DNA of 37,845 nucleotides from a virus: IMG/VR virus record IMGVR_UViG_3300006853_000713, positions 1 through 37,845 of that record. The stretch is one strand, 5' to 3'. The notes beneath the pieces were generated by a model. It saw only the letters and a program-made list of their open reading frames with translations. It had not been told where the DNA came from and made no database searches. Position numbers and translations under genes: made by a program. Below, piece after piece: positions 9,108-17,887 of the stretch. The first letter of the stretch is position 1; each line of letters begins with the position of its first letter.

Positions 9108-9548
9108 TCATCGTTCCTCGTAGACGATGAAATAGTCGCGACTGACGCGATTGAGCTCGGCCACGTCGTCGTAATCCTCGCGCTCGCTTTCGAAGAAGAT
9201 GCCTTGGATGGTCACGGCGGCGGCACCCGAACCCATCACGCCGCGGAACCCATCGATGCGCTCTTTCACCAAATTTGCGAGCGACACCGCACCCGGGATC
9301 GTCTTCGACCACGCGTCTATCTGCATACGCACACGGGCAAGCCCTGACGGCCCTTCCATGTGGTGATCACCTTCACCCGATACGCGGGTGTAGACGATCG
9401 AATCCTTCTTGATCCCCGCCGGCAGGCGCATCGGGAAGATGCGCGAGCCGCCGTTCTGCAGTATGACGGCGCCCTCGACCGCGGCGCTGATTCCTGCATC
9501 CGCCATCAGATAGGCGAACAGTGCGGGGCGGATATCCTTGATCGTCAC
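9108..9548 (-). CDS. Tail-completion / terminator protein (DUF3168-like)
   Basis: 146 residues, starting IKDIRPALFAYLMADAGISA, with a run of strands through the middle (SIVYTRVSGEGDHHMEG, ARVRMQIDAWS) and the C-terminal DDVAELNRVSRDYFIVYEE. This is the pattern of DUF3168 proteins, which cap the tail tube and join it to the connector. Start is GTG, overlapping the upstream stop as GTGA, so translation is probably coupled. Gene order (adaptor before, gp10-like after) agrees, although gp10-like and DUF3168 are more often in the reverse order. Confidence 0.8.
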   Translation of the reverse strand: MTIKDIRPALFAYLMADAGISAAVEGAVILQNGGSRIFPMRLPAGIKKDSIVYTRVSGEGDHHMEGPSGLARVRMQIDAWSKTIPGAVSLANLVKERIDGFRGVMGSGAAAVTIQGIFFESEREDYDDVAELNRVSRDYFIVYEER

Positions 9549-9928
9549 GATGTGACGTCCGAACGGAGGCGGGTCTTCACGGACAGATCAGCCTCGCGAC
9601 CCACCTCATCCGAATGCAGGATGTCGTAGATCCGGTTGGTCGCCGGCTCCTGCACATTCGCGCTGTAGCCGTCGACCGGATAGATGATGCGATCTTTGGG
9701 GCCGAGCGGCCGCGACGCCGATGCGATCACATGAAAACGGAAGGTAAAGGTGACCTCCTGCGAGGCAACCTCCTGTGCCTTGGCTTCGCGCTCATCACCG
9801 CGCGTCGGCGCGACGTGTGCAAAAGCCTTGAACGCGAGATCGGTCCACGCTTCGACTTCGGAACCATCCGTCGCCTGCGTCACCGTCTTGCGCTGGATAA
9901 TGATCTGCCGATCGTAGCGGCGCTGCAT
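9545..9928 (-). CDS. Head-tail adaptor protein (SPP1 gp16 / HK97 gp7-like)
   Basis: 127 residues. It opens with RYDRQIIIQRKTVTQATDGSEVEAW, the signature of the phage head-tail joining family (R-I-x-I-Q-R...D-x-x-G...W), continues with an AKAQEVASQEVTFTFRFH strand and ends with a NRIYDILHS segment, equivalent to the usual xxYxIxxV. These proteins form the ring below the connector. It overlaps the preceding connector gene at 9928 (TGATG). Confidence 0.85.
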   Translation of the reverse strand: MQRRYDRQIIIQRKTVTQATDGSEVEAWTDLAFKAFAHVAPTRGDEREAKAQEVASQEVTFTFRFHVIASASRPLGPKDRIIYPVDGYSANVQEPATNRIYDILHSDEVGREADLSVKTRLRSDVTS

Positions 9929-10512
9929 CAGAAACGAATCCTACGCCAGGGGGCGATCAGCGCATCAACCGCAAGCGGCATCTGGTTGACTATGTTGCCG
10001 ACTTGCACGGCTGACGGATTGTCGAACCAGTGCCGCACCAGCAACAGGATGGCCTGCTTGATCGGCGCCGGCACCGCAGCGGCGTCGGCGTAGCCCGCGA
10101 CATATGTCACGCGAACCGCCGGCCGCTCCACGTGGAGGTTGGGGAACGAATACGTCGAGATGAACTCGACGTAGGGACCAAGCCCATCTTCCAGAAGCGC
10201 ATAGTTCGGCGCGCTGATCGTTTGCTCGACGTCGCTTTCGTCGTCGTATTTCACGCTAGTGATTGCGCTCACCGGGGCCAGCGGCAATCGCAGGCACCGG
10301 CCACCGAACCGATCGAAGTCCTGGCGCCAGGTCTGCGGCATCAGCGCGCGACCAAGGACACCCGTCCACGCGTCCAGATGCGAAACTGCCGCTTCGATCA
10401 GCGCCGTGATCAGATCGTCCTTATCGGAGTAGCTGATGTCGAGCGCGGCTTTGGCCTGTGTGAGCGACACAGGCGTCGTATTCGGCGCAACGGTGCGAAC
10501 TGGGCGATACAT
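9928..10512 (-). CDS. Head-tail connector protein (HK97 gp6-like)
   Basis: 194 residues from the ATG at 10512, which overlaps the upstream stop (TGATG); a TTG three bases earlier is less likely. The N-terminal half is the helical gp6-type connector: PVSLTQAKAALDISYSDKDDLITALIEAAVSHLDAWTG. The rest is strand-rich. The C-terminal part ends in helices (QAILLLVRHWFDNPSAV). This is the usual dodecameric ring protein attached to the portal. Confidence 0.85.
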   Translation of the reverse strand: MYRPVRTVAPNTTPVSLTQAKAALDISYSDKDDLITALIEAAVSHLDAWTGVLGRALMPQTWRQDFDRFGGRCLRLPLAPVSAITSVKYDDESDVEQTISAPNYALLEDGLGPYVEFISTYSFPNLHVERPAVRVTYVAGYADAAAVPAPIKQAILLLVRHWFDNPSAVQVGNIVNQMPLAVDALIAPWRRIRF

Positions 10513-11282
10513 CAAGCCTGCTCCCGCACCAGCCGGTTTGGATGCTGGCTGTGGTCGTATCGCTTTTCGATATCCTCAGCGGTCGGCATGTCGGCGCGTT
10601 CGATCATTTCCAGCTTCACGCGCCCTTCTTCACCGTCGCGGAAGTGGACGTCGACGCAGTCGTAACCGTAGAGCCGATCACGATCGGTCGCGCAGGCGTC
10701 CATCAGCGATGACGTGTCCGGAATGGTGATTGCGATGCCCCGCGCCGCGGCGATGCCCAACCAGAATTCGACGCAGGCCCGCCCCTGCTCCGCGTGGTGC
10801 GAATTCGCGAGCGTGTAATCGAGCCCGAACGGCGATATGCGCTGCACCCCGATGTGGATCGCGTAAGCGACGGCATAGGCCGCGGTTGAATTGAAGTATG
10901 GGGCGCCACCGTTGGCGTCGCCGCTGCGGTTCAGCACGTCCTCGAGCGGGAACGGGACCATGCCCGGATAGCCCTCGCGGACCACGCTGGTATAGATCGG
11001 GCCTGGATGCGTCTTGAGCCAGCGCACCATGGCGGCGATGTTGCCGTCCGGCCGCGCTGCGGCGCGCGCTTCCTGCACCCGGATATCGTCCATGTGGAAG
11101 ATGCGATTGCAGCGCAGGACATCGCCCATGGCGTTGATGCCCCACACCTCGTCGCAATACGCGGACACCCCACCGAGACGGCGGGTCAGCTCGAAGAATG
11201 TCGCGCACGACGGCCCAAGGCCAACGACGGCGACGTGCGCCGGCACCTGAGGCGCCGGCGCGTTTGGTGTAGCGTCGGTCAC
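10512..11282 (-). CDS. Rossmann-like protein embedded in head module (MptE/DUF115-like fold), function unknown
   Basis: 256 residues. A Pro/Ala-rich N-terminus is followed by a clear Rossmann-type strand-loop-helix, HVAVVGLGPSCATFF (about residues 16-30), then YCDEVWGINAMGDVL, in which a WGxN word follows the second strand, and DACATDRDRLYGYDCVDVHF towards the end. This arrangement is reminiscent of DUF115/MptE-like or sugar-processing Rossmann proteins. I cannot name an activity. It lies between a small head protein and the connector, with 4-bp overlap to the latter, so it is expressed with the virion genes. It is not a standard structural component, so it may modify the virion or be a moron. 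Confidence 0.6.
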   Translation of the reverse strand: MTDATPNAPAPQVPAHVAVVGLGPSCATFFELTRRLGGVSAYCDEVWGINAMGDVLRCNRIFHMDDIRVQEARAAARPDGNIAAMVRWLKTHPGPIYTSVVREGYPGMVPFPLEDVLNRSGDANGGAPYFNSTAAYAVAYAIHIGVQRISPFGLDYTLANSHHAEQGRACVEFWLGIAAARGIAITIPDTSSLMDACATDRDRLYGYDCVDVHFRDGEEGRVKLEMIERADMPTAEDIEKRYDHSQHPNRLVREQA

Positions 11283-11693
11283 TTACGCGACCGGCGCGCG
11301 CGACGGCTTGCTGAGAACAGCAACCGCGCCAACAATCGCGGTCGCGGTGCCGAGGCCATACAGGCGGATTTTCAAGTACCGCTTGTTGCCGATGTAGCCG
11401 ATACGGCTGACGCCGGCCGCAGTCAGCGTGAGTTTCTGGCCAGACTCCGTACCGAGCAAATCGGCATCGGCAACCGACGTGAAGGAGTCCCCAGTGGCCG
11501 CCGCCTCGAAGATCACCGGGTTGATCGTGTCCGCAACCGACGCGCTGGCGCCGGACTGAAACACGAATTCCACAGCCTCGAAGCCTCGTCGATCGAGGAT
11601 GCCGGAGAGTTTGCCGTTGGCGGCACCCGTGGTGCCGATCGCCTGCGGCGTGATGGCGTTCAGCACGCTGATGTTGTTGTGCATGTCACGCAT
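11283..11693 (-). CDS. Small head / capsid-associated protein
   Basis: 136 residues from the ATG at 11693, chosen over an upstream start because AGAAAGGAA lies 7 nt before it and the extra N-terminal residues look non-coding. The sequence (MRDMHNNISVLNAITPQAIG) continues with a beta-rich core with FEAVEFVFQSG and KRYLKIRLYG. Small proteins with this ISVxxAIxPQxI opening follow the major capsid gene in many alphaproteobacterial siphophages. Probably a decoration or head-completion protein; the exact role is unknown. Confidence 0.7.
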   Translation of the reverse strand: MRDMHNNISVLNAITPQAIGTTGAANGKLSGILDRRGFEAVEFVFQSGASASVADTINPVIFEAAATGDSFTSVADADLLGTESGQKLTLTAAGVSRIGYIGNKRYLKIRLYGLGTATAIVGAVAVLSKPSRAPVA

Positions 11694-11766
11694 TGACTTG
11701 TTCCTTTCTGAAATGTGTTTGCGTTGCGAGAGGAACCGGCGGCCGAGGCCGCCGGCCAATGCGCGC

Positions 11767-13125
11767 TTATGAGGTGCCGAACTTCATCAGCTTGAGCGCC
11801 TCGAAGTTCACGAGCCCGCCGCCAGTACGCTTGCGGGTATAGAACTTGATGAAGGGCTTCGACGTGAACGGATCACGCAGCACGTTGATGCCCTGACGAT
11901 CGACGATCTGGTACGCGGCGCCGAGATCACCGAATGCCAGCGAGTAACTGTTCGCAGCGAGCGCCGGCATATCCTCCATGCGCGCCACCGGATAGCCGGC
12001 GATGCGCTCCGGTTGGCCGGCCTGGAACGACGGCTCCCAGAGATACGCGGTGCCGGTGCCCGACACCTTGAACTGGCGGATTTTCGTGATCACCGAACGC
12101 CGCGTGAAGAACGCCGCGTTGGTGAGGTACTGGTTCTTGAGCAACCCGATCAGATCATAGATCTTGTCGCCCTTGTCGGCCGCGGCGAAGTCCGAGCTGA
12201 CACCGGTCGCCAGATAGCCAATCTGACCCCAGGTCACGCCGGAGCCAGAATCGGCAGTCTGCGTGTAGCCAAGAGCGAAGCCGCGGATTTTGGCGGAAGC
12301 GCCCGTGACGAACTCGTTGTTCTCGAAGCGACCGAATTTGTCGGCCACCTTGTCGGCCAACCAACCCTCAACGTTGAAGGCGACGTCGTCGAGCGCCTGC
12401 TGGGTGGTCTTCGGCTCGGTGTCGATCCAGTGGACCGGGATGCTCCACTTGCCGATCTGCGGCGTGGTGGTGTCGGACCCCTGGGTCTGCTCACCGGCAT
12501 AGCCGGCGCCGGCCTCGCCCAGGTCTTCGATGCCTTCTAGGGCGTCGGTCGTGATCGACTGGATGGAGGCGTACTGACGCACAGGGCTCGTCTCGTACAC
12601 CTTCTTGACGATCCGCCCGGTAACGTCGGGCGTAACCCAGTAGCCGCCGTCGGGGTCCGAGCCCACCGACAGGGTCTTGACCTCGTCCGCGGTAAGGCTG
12701 TCCTTGCCTTCACGCAGATAGCGGGTTGCCGCCGACTTGTAGGAATCCATGCCGGCCATATCGAGCGGCGTGAACTGGCGCTTGCGATCGGACGCGAGCC
12801 CGGCCAGCGAGGCATTGAAGGTCGCCAGGTCGACCAGCTTCTTGGCTTCGGCTTCGCTGCCGGCACTGGTGATGCCGAGGCGATTCAGCTTCAGCTCGAG
12901 CGCCTCGCGCTCTTTGCGCTCATTGATGAGCGCCGTATCGATCTTGGCTTTGGCTTCGACCGCATCGTCGAGCGACTTCTCGATCTTTACCAGACGCTCG
13001 GTAAGAACGCCGTCGGCGCCGCCGAGCTTCTTCACTTCGGCCTGGATCTCGCCCATCGTGCCCTTGAAGGCCTCGAAGGCTTCGCCCTGCTTCGTCAGCA
13101 GCGCTTCAATGTTTTCCGGAGGCAT
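11767..13125 (-). CDS. Major capsid protein, HK97 fold with delta domain
   Basis: 452 residues. The first 110 or so are a charged helical coiled coil (EAFKGTMGEIQAEVKKLGG... KERE...LELKLNRLG), the scaffolding delta domain removed by the prohead protease. The mature part shows the standard HK97 features: LSVGSDPDGGYWVTPDVTGRIV at the start of the domain, the E-loop region, NQYLTNAAFFTRRSVITKIRQ, and AFGDLGAAYQIVDRQGINVLRDPFT near the end. AAAGGATAG precedes the ATG. It follows the protease by 6 nt, standard order. This is the most abundant virion protein. Confidence 0.95.
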   Translation of the reverse strand: MPPENIEALLTKQGEAFEAFKGTMGEIQAEVKKLGGADGVLTERLVKIEKSLDDAVEAKAKIDTALINERKEREALELKLNRLGITSAGSEAEAKKLVDLATFNASLAGLASDRKRQFTPLDMAGMDSYKSAATRYLREGKDSLTADEVKTLSVGSDPDGGYWVTPDVTGRIVKKVYETSPVRQYASIQSITTDALEGIEDLGEAGAGYAGEQTQGSDTTTPQIGKWSIPVHWIDTEPKTTQQALDDVAFNVEGWLADKVADKFGRFENNEFVTGASAKIRGFALGYTQTADSGSGVTWGQIGYLATGVSSDFAAADKGDKIYDLIGLLKNQYLTNAAFFTRRSVITKIRQFKVSGTGTAYLWEPSFQAGQPERIAGYPVARMEDMPALAANSYSLAFGDLGAAYQIVDRQGINVLRDPFTSKPFIKFYTRKRTGGGLVNFEALKLMKFGTS

Positions 13126-13131
13126 GGTTGC

Positions 13132-13821
13132 CTATCCTTTCGGGGTGAGAACTTCGATGTTGCGGCGGATCAGCGCCGCGATGGCCTCGCCATTGCCGTC
13201 CTCATCCCGAGGCTCCGACTTGAAGCCGCCAGCGGCGATAGCTTTGGCGGCAGCATGCGAGTAACCGCCTACATCCCGTAGGAAGTCCTCGAATTCACGA
13301 ATCGTCTTGATGTCACCCGACTTGACGGCGCCGATGCGCGCCTTGTCGTTCATCGGGAACGTGACGATCGAAACTTCGATAAGGTCCAGACTCTTGATCG
13401 TGCGGCGAGGCTCTGTCGGCTTGGTACCGAGCACGAATTCCTTCACGCGATAGCCGATCGACAGGCCATCAAGCGATCCGGCCTTCATGCCCTCGTAGAT
13501 GTATTGCCCCCGCTCCGTACCGAGCGCGAACAATTCACCCTCAAGCTTGAGCCCCTTCGAATTCTCTTCCATGTCGGTGTATCGGCCGACCGGAAGCATA
13601 TCCATCGCGCCACCAAGGAAGCCGCCGCCGTGCTGCAGCAGCATCGGCGGAAACTTGCCCTTGTCCTGCCATTCGCGCAGCGTGTCGCGGAACGCGCCTT
13701 TCTCGATGACGTCGCCGCCACCATCCCTGTTGCCGGTGACCCCGCCATAGCCGGAGAAAACCCCGGCCTTGTCCGCGGCGAACTTCACCTCACGCATGTC
13801 AAGGCGAAGGTGGTCCATCAT
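13132..13821 (-). CDS. Prohead maturation protease (HK97 family, S78/U35)
   Basis: 229 residues. Family landmarks are visible: FSGYGGVTGNRDGGGDVIEKGAF near the N-terminus, the likely catalytic His in LLQH (about residue 64), the likely catalytic Ser in LDGLSIGY (about residue 120), and LIEVSIVTFPMN. The C-terminal IREFEDFLRDVGGYSHAAAKAIAAGGF is the usual tail of the family. It cleaves the delta domain of the capsid protein during assembly. Start ATG overlaps the portal stop by 4 bp. Confidence 0.95.
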   Translation of the reverse strand: MMDHLRLDMREVKFAADKAGVFSGYGGVTGNRDGGGDVIEKGAFRDTLREWQDKGKFPPMLLQHGGGFLGGAMDMLPVGRYTDMEENSKGLKLEGELFALGTERGQYIYEGMKAGSLDGLSIGYRVKEFVLGTKPTEPRRTIKSLDLIEVSIVTFPMNDKARIGAVKSGDIKTIREFEDFLRDVGGYSHAAAKAIAAGGFKSEPRDEDGNGEAIAALIRRNIEVLTPKG

Positions 13822-15068
13822 GCGTCTCCCGGATTAGGTCGCTCACCCTGCTTGGGGGCCGTGGGCTTCGCTGGTTGCGGCAACTTGTCGGCCTCGGGAT
13901 CGTCGGAACGATCCATGTCTTCGAAGTCGCGCACTTCGTTCTGCGTGCCCCAACCCTTGGCGCCACCGGCGCCGAGCATCTTGGCGTAGTATTCGGCCTT
14001 GGCCTGCGGCGCCGTGCTCATCAGCGCGTTGACGATGAACTTGGTGTAATAACCCGCGCGCAATTCTTCATCAGACAGCAGGTTGATGTTGGCGCTCTGC
14101 GAGATGCGCCGATACCAAGGATCAAGCGTGTAGGTCTTGTGGGCCTGGAAGAACTCCGATGCGCTCGCGAATGTCGGAGACTGATCACCAGCATGCCCGA
14201 CCATGATCGGCCACACGCGATAGAAGCGGCAGATTTCCTCGATCTCGAATTTCCGCGTTTCGATCAATTGCTGATCGACCGCCGACATCATGACGCGCTT
14301 GAAGTCCGCGCCCATGTCGAGGATCATCGGCTTGCCGGCACGCTCCCCGCCAGGCAGATGCTTGTCCATCCAGCCTGCAAGAAACTCGAATTTATCAGCG
14401 CTCAATCTATCCTTGACGCTGTAGGTTGCCGTCGTCTGCGGCCCGTTCTTCTGCGCGTCGCTCTGCCCTTGCTCGAGCGATGAGGCCAGGCCGATCGCGT
14501 TGCGCGCCAGCGCAATCGCGTCCATGCCCATCCAGCTATTCCACGACGGCCCGCGCAGATGCCAGATCGCGTCGTCAGGGAATTCTTGCTCCGCGCCGCT
14601 CTTGCCGCGCACGAAGTAATGCAGCGAATAATCATCCTTGCGCTCGACCCGCACCCGGCCCGGCTCGATTGGGATCAGCTCCCGTACTTCGCGCGCGCGT
14701 CCGACGCGGTTGACGAACACGTACGCGTTGAACGTCAGATCAAGATGGAAACTGATCGTCTCCAGGAATTCGAGCGACGTCTGCCAGCCATTCGGCTTCC
14801 GGCTGATGATGTTATGGAGCGGATGATCCGAAGCGATCTTCCGGCCGCCGGCGGCTTCCTGATAGAGCCGGAAGGGGACCGACAGGCCCTCTGCTTTCAC
14901 CCGCGCGCACGCCAGCACCGTCGAAACCTGAAGCGCAGACCACCACGTTACCGGCACGCCCGCGGATGACATGCGGCCGCCATACACTTCGCGGAACAGG
15001 TCCAGCGATGACGTCACGCTGCCCGTGGACTTCCATTGAAGCGGCCACAGTCGGTTAAGGAAGCCCAT
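13818..15068 (-). CDS. Portal protein (HK97 family)
   Basis: 416 residues. Typical features are WWSALQVSTVLACARVKAEGLSVPF at the N-terminal helix, the strands FNAYVFVNRVGRAREVRELIPIEPGRVRVE, DAIWHLRGPSW, and the C-terminal stem. A DQSPTFASASEFFQAHKTYTLDPWYRRI segment fits the family pattern of the helix leading to the clip. It forms the dodecameric DNA gate at the capsid vertex. The C-terminal 60 residues are a charged, proline-rich tail. It lies between the large terminase and the protease, as expected. Confidence 0.95.
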   Translation of the reverse strand: MGFLNRLWPLQWKSTGSVTSSLDLFREVYGGRMSSAGVPVTWWSALQVSTVLACARVKAEGLSVPFRLYQEAAGGRKIASDHPLHNIISRKPNGWQTSLEFLETISFHLDLTFNAYVFVNRVGRAREVRELIPIEPGRVRVERKDDYSLHYFVRGKSGAEQEFPDDAIWHLRGPSWNSWMGMDAIALARNAIGLASSLEQGQSDAQKNGPQTTATYSVKDRLSADKFEFLAGWMDKHLPGGERAGKPMILDMGADFKRVMMSAVDQQLIETRKFEIEEICRFYRVWPIMVGHAGDQSPTFASASEFFQAHKTYTLDPWYRRISQSANINLLSDEELRAGYYTKFIVNALMSTAPQAKAEYYAKMLGAGGAKGWGTQNEVRDFEDMDRSDDPEADKLPQPAKPTAPKQGERPNPGDA

Positions 15069-15083
15069 CAGCAGATAGCCCCG

Positions 15084-16892
15084 TTATGCTGCGACTTCCC
15101 AGAAGGATTTGCCGGGCGCGGCCTGCACAGTCGCCACCCCGATGCTCATCGCCAGGGACACCATGCCGTCGATGCGGCCCGTCGCTTTTGCCTTGTTGAA
15201 CATCCGGTGCCCCGTGCGATTCTCTTCGTAGATCACGCCGGCGGCACACGCCGTCATCACCGGATTGACCTCGATCGCGATCCGCTCTTCGAGCAATGCG
15301 GCTTCCAGCTTGTTGATCGAGTCCGGCATCCAGAGCACAAGCTCGTCCGCGCCGGTGTCTTCCTGCTTTACGTCGTCACGCTCGCCAATCTTGCGGCGGT
15401 TGAAGCCCTGCGGATGGACGACAGCGCCGGGCAACTCGGTGCCCTTCTCTGCCATCGCATCGAGCAGTTGCTCAAGCCCGTACTGGTCACACCCGATGAT
15501 CTGCGGCTGATACTTCGCGCAGATCGAAGGCAGCGCATCGGCGAGCCACGAATAGCGAATGCGCGGACCCGGCACGGCTTCCATGAAGCCTTGATCGACC
15601 CAGACGTCGTAGCGCGCCATGTCCGCTTTCGCGCGCTCCCGCAGCGTATCCTTCGGCGTCCAAAACCAAGTCTTACTGGCGAAGCGCCACTGATCCTTTT
15701 TGTTTTCCAGAAGCCATGTCAGCGTGAACGCCGTTAAGTCGCGAACGCGGGACAGGTCCAACCCCCCATAGCAGGGAATTTCGCGACGAAGCATTTCGTC
15801 GGGATCAAAGGCCTTTGCTCCGGTTGCCTGGCACGCCAGCCATATGCGTTTCGGGATCGCCGAGATTTCGCTCTGGGTCCACTGGCAAAAATTCAGCCGG
15901 CGAACCATCCCCTCTTTCGAGGGCATCCCCTTTGCTTCCGCGACCTGCTCCCGGATGTAATCGATCTGAATCGACACGCCGAGATTCGGGTTGACCTTGA
16001 TCCAGCACGCCTCGTCTTCGAACGGCTCTTCGCCTTCATCAAGCGCGCAGACGTAAGCGAACCACGTATCCGACTCTTCGACCGTCAGCCGTTCATCGCC
16101 GTGCACGACGGCGATCGAATATTCGTGCTCTGCCCAGCAAACCGATTTTCGATCAAAGCCTGAATTTGTGATCTCGAAGATCAGCGCCTGCTGGTTGCCC
16201 TTGGTGCCGGCGCGCAGCATTTCGATGACGCTATTGTTCGGGTGCTCGTGGATCTCGTCGATCAGCGCGCATAGCGGCCGGATGCCCGACTTGCCTTTCT
16301 TGTCCGACGAGATCGGCTTGAAGAAGGAACCCGACCTCGGATGCGTCAGCTCGATGACCGGGTTCTCGCCCTTGTGGCCCAGCCTCGCCTGCAGGGCTGG
16401 TGACCGCTCCCACATCGCGACCGCGTCACGGAACAGGATGTTCGCCTGATCCATGTCGGTCGCCGCGGAGTAGACTTCCGCGCGCAGCTTTTTGGTGAAG
16501 CCGTGCATGTAGTGGCCGATGCCGGCCGCCATCGGCGACTTGCCGGAACCCTTGCCAATCTCGCAATACCCGCGGCGGAATCGCCGAAAGCCCTTCGCGT
16601 TTTTCCATCCGAACAGCGAGCCGATGATGAACGCCTGCCAAGGCTGCAGGATGAACGGGACGGCCTTGCTGGTTGCTACACCCTCGTCGCCTTTCTCTTC
16701 GATCTCGACCGTGAGCACGGTCGCGAAGAACCGGATGGCGCGTTGTGCTTCCTCGACATCGAACCGCAGCCCGCGCTGGCCACCGATCTCCAAATCTTTC
16801 AGGTGCCGCCGGCAAGCGGCGCGGACGTGCGGCCCCGCGATGATCTCACGCTTGACGACAGCGACCGCATAGGCGGTCGTTTGATCTTCCAC
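15084..16892 (-). CDS. terL: Terminase large subunit
   Basis: 602 residues, GTG start. The ATPase domain has Walker A GKGSGKS at residues 113-119 and Walker B LCALIDE at 207-213, followed by the nuclease domain with GGLDLSRVRDLTAFTL and IIGCDQYGLEQLLDAM as acidic clusters. The C-terminal GRIDGMVSLAMSIGV is a typical large-terminase ending. The length fits the HK97-type (Terminase_1-like) family. It packages the genome into proheads through the portal and cuts concatemers. Spacing to the small terminase is 3 bp, to the portal 15 bp. Confidence 0.95.
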   Translation of the reverse strand: MEDQTTAYAVAVVKREIIAGPHVRAACRRHLKDLEIGGQRGLRFDVEEAQRAIRFFATVLTVEIEEKGDEGVATSKAVPFILQPWQAFIIGSLFGWKNAKGFRRFRRGYCEIGKGSGKSPMAAGIGHYMHGFTKKLRAEVYSAATDMDQANILFRDAVAMWERSPALQARLGHKGENPVIELTHPRSGSFFKPISSDKKGKSGIRPLCALIDEIHEHPNNSVIEMLRAGTKGNQQALIFEITNSGFDRKSVCWAEHEYSIAVVHGDERLTVEESDTWFAYVCALDEGEEPFEDEACWIKVNPNLGVSIQIDYIREQVAEAKGMPSKEGMVRRLNFCQWTQSEISAIPKRIWLACQATGAKAFDPDEMLRREIPCYGGLDLSRVRDLTAFTLTWLLENKKDQWRFASKTWFWTPKDTLRERAKADMARYDVWVDQGFMEAVPGPRIRYSWLADALPSICAKYQPQIIGCDQYGLEQLLDAMAEKGTELPGAVVHPQGFNRRKIGERDDVKQEDTGADELVLWMPDSINKLEAALLEERIAIEVNPVMTACAAGVIYEENRTGHRMFNKAKATGRIDGMVSLAMSIGVATVQAAPGKSFWEVAA

Positions 16893-16895
16893 GGC

Positions 16896-17420
16896 TCAAT
16901 CGAACTCGGCGGCGGGGTCGAAGAGATCGGCCTGGCCCGGCGCCATGTTCCTCTCGTCGGTCGGGGTAAGCCCGAACATCGCCACCAGCGATCGCCACTG
17001 CCGCCACGCCTCGTTCATCTGCGCGACGTGCGGATGACTCTTGAGCTGGATCCCGTTCCGGCCCTCCACCATGTAGATCTCGGCATCGAGCCCGGGCGTG
17101 CCGGCAACGCGAGTGGCGCCGGCCTCAAGGTCGACGTCGTTTGCGGCGAAGAAAGCGCGGAACGCGCGCAGCCGCAGATTGACCCGCACCAGCTCAAGCA
17201 CCGCATCGACGAAGTGAGGCTTGAGCCGATCGAGGATCGGGTCGGCGAGCTGCCCGGCGATCCGGCCCCACTCGCGTTTCTCATCGTCAGTCAGTTTCTT
17301 CGGCCGCAACTTCAGCGCCAGTCGCCGCGCCCGGTCCTTGCGCGACTTCTCGTTCGCTTCGACACTCGCCCCTTTCATCGGAACGACGGTGCCGAGCTTT
17401 GGCTTGGCTCCCCTCATCAC
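16896..17420 (-). CDS. terS: Terminase small subunit (P27 family)
   Basis: 174 residues with GTG at 17420 or the ATG immediately after it. An upstream in-frame TAG rules out a longer start. After a basic N-terminus comes the helical region LTDDEKREWGRIAGQLADPILDRL..., characteristic of P27-type small terminases, then ...FAANDVDLEAGATRV and KSHPHVAQMNEAWRQWRSLVAMFGLTPTDE, in which the MNEA..W..FGLTP pattern is a strong family mark. It recognises the packaging site and recruits the large subunit. Ends 3 bp before the large terminase. Confidence 0.93.
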   Translation of the reverse strand: MMRGAKPKLGTVVPMKGASVEANEKSRKDRARRLALKLRPKKLTDDEKREWGRIAGQLADPILDRLKPHFVDAVLELVRVNLRLRAFRAFFAANDVDLEAGATRVAGTPGLDAEIYMVEGRNGIQLKSHPHVAQMNEAWRQWRSLVAMFGLTPTDERNMAPGQADLFDPAAEFD

Positions 17421-17530
17421 ATCACCAGTGGGCTTTCTCTATTCAATTCCACCTTTCTCAGTTTGAAGGGTGGCCGCCGGTCCCGGAACGGAGCGCTTCA
17501 GACTTTTGACCCACCCCCGGGGGAGGTGGA
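17421..17530 (-). other. Candidate packaging (cos) region between HNH and small terminase
   Basis: These 110 bp hold no gene. On the plus strand at 17511-17529 there is a GC-rich inverted repeat, CCACCCCCGGGGGAGGTGG (CCACC and GGTGG arms). In HK97-like phages with HNH endonucleases the cos site lies near the terminase and HNH genes. The location is right, but I cannot prove cutting here from sequence. Confidence 0.25.
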
Positions 17531-17887
17531 TCACCTAATTCGATTTGCTGGGTGTTTCTGATCGAGAGGCCACCCATCAAGGCCTACCTCACCACTGTAG
17601 CCACGCGACTCTTCAGCCTGCTTGGCACTGTCATGGTGGGGCTTACACAAGGATTGCCAGTTGTTGTCTGTGTCCCAGAATAGAACCTGATCACCCTTAT
17701 GCGGGATGATGTGGTCGACCACGGTGGCGGCCACGACCTTGCCCTGGGCTTGGCACATAACGCACAGCGGATGGCTGGCTAGGTAGGTAGCCCGAGCCTT
17801 GTCCCAGCGCCTGGTGTAGCCCCGCGCGCGTGCGCTACCCCTGTTCTCGAACCCCATACTAAAGGGGCCGCTGCAGTTGATGTCCAC
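17531..17887 (-). CDS. HNH endonuclease, packaging-associated
   Basis: 118 residues from GTG at 17887; an ATG at residue 11 (17857) is an equally possible start. The full HNH signature is present: CVMC (Cys42, Cys45), VDHIIPH (Asp58-His59), a central NN at 75-76, and CKPHH (Cys81, His84, His85). The fold binds a divalent metal and nicks or cuts DNA. Directly upstream of the small and large terminases, it matches the HNH proteins known to be needed for cos cleavage together with the terminase in HK97-like phages. The neighbourhood strongly favours that role over a homing endonuclease. Confidence 0.88.
   Translation of the reverse strand: MDINCSGPFSMGFENRGSARARGYTRRWDKARATYLASHPLCVMCQAQGKVVAATVVDHIIPHKGDQVLFWDTDNNWQSLCKPHHDSAKQAEESRGYSGEVGLDGWPLDQKHPANRIR

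Noticed and set aside
16503-17561. Plus-strand open frame of 352 codons over the terminase genes
   Set aside because: It lies opposite the secure small and large terminases and reads as an Arg/Pro/Leu-rich shadow.
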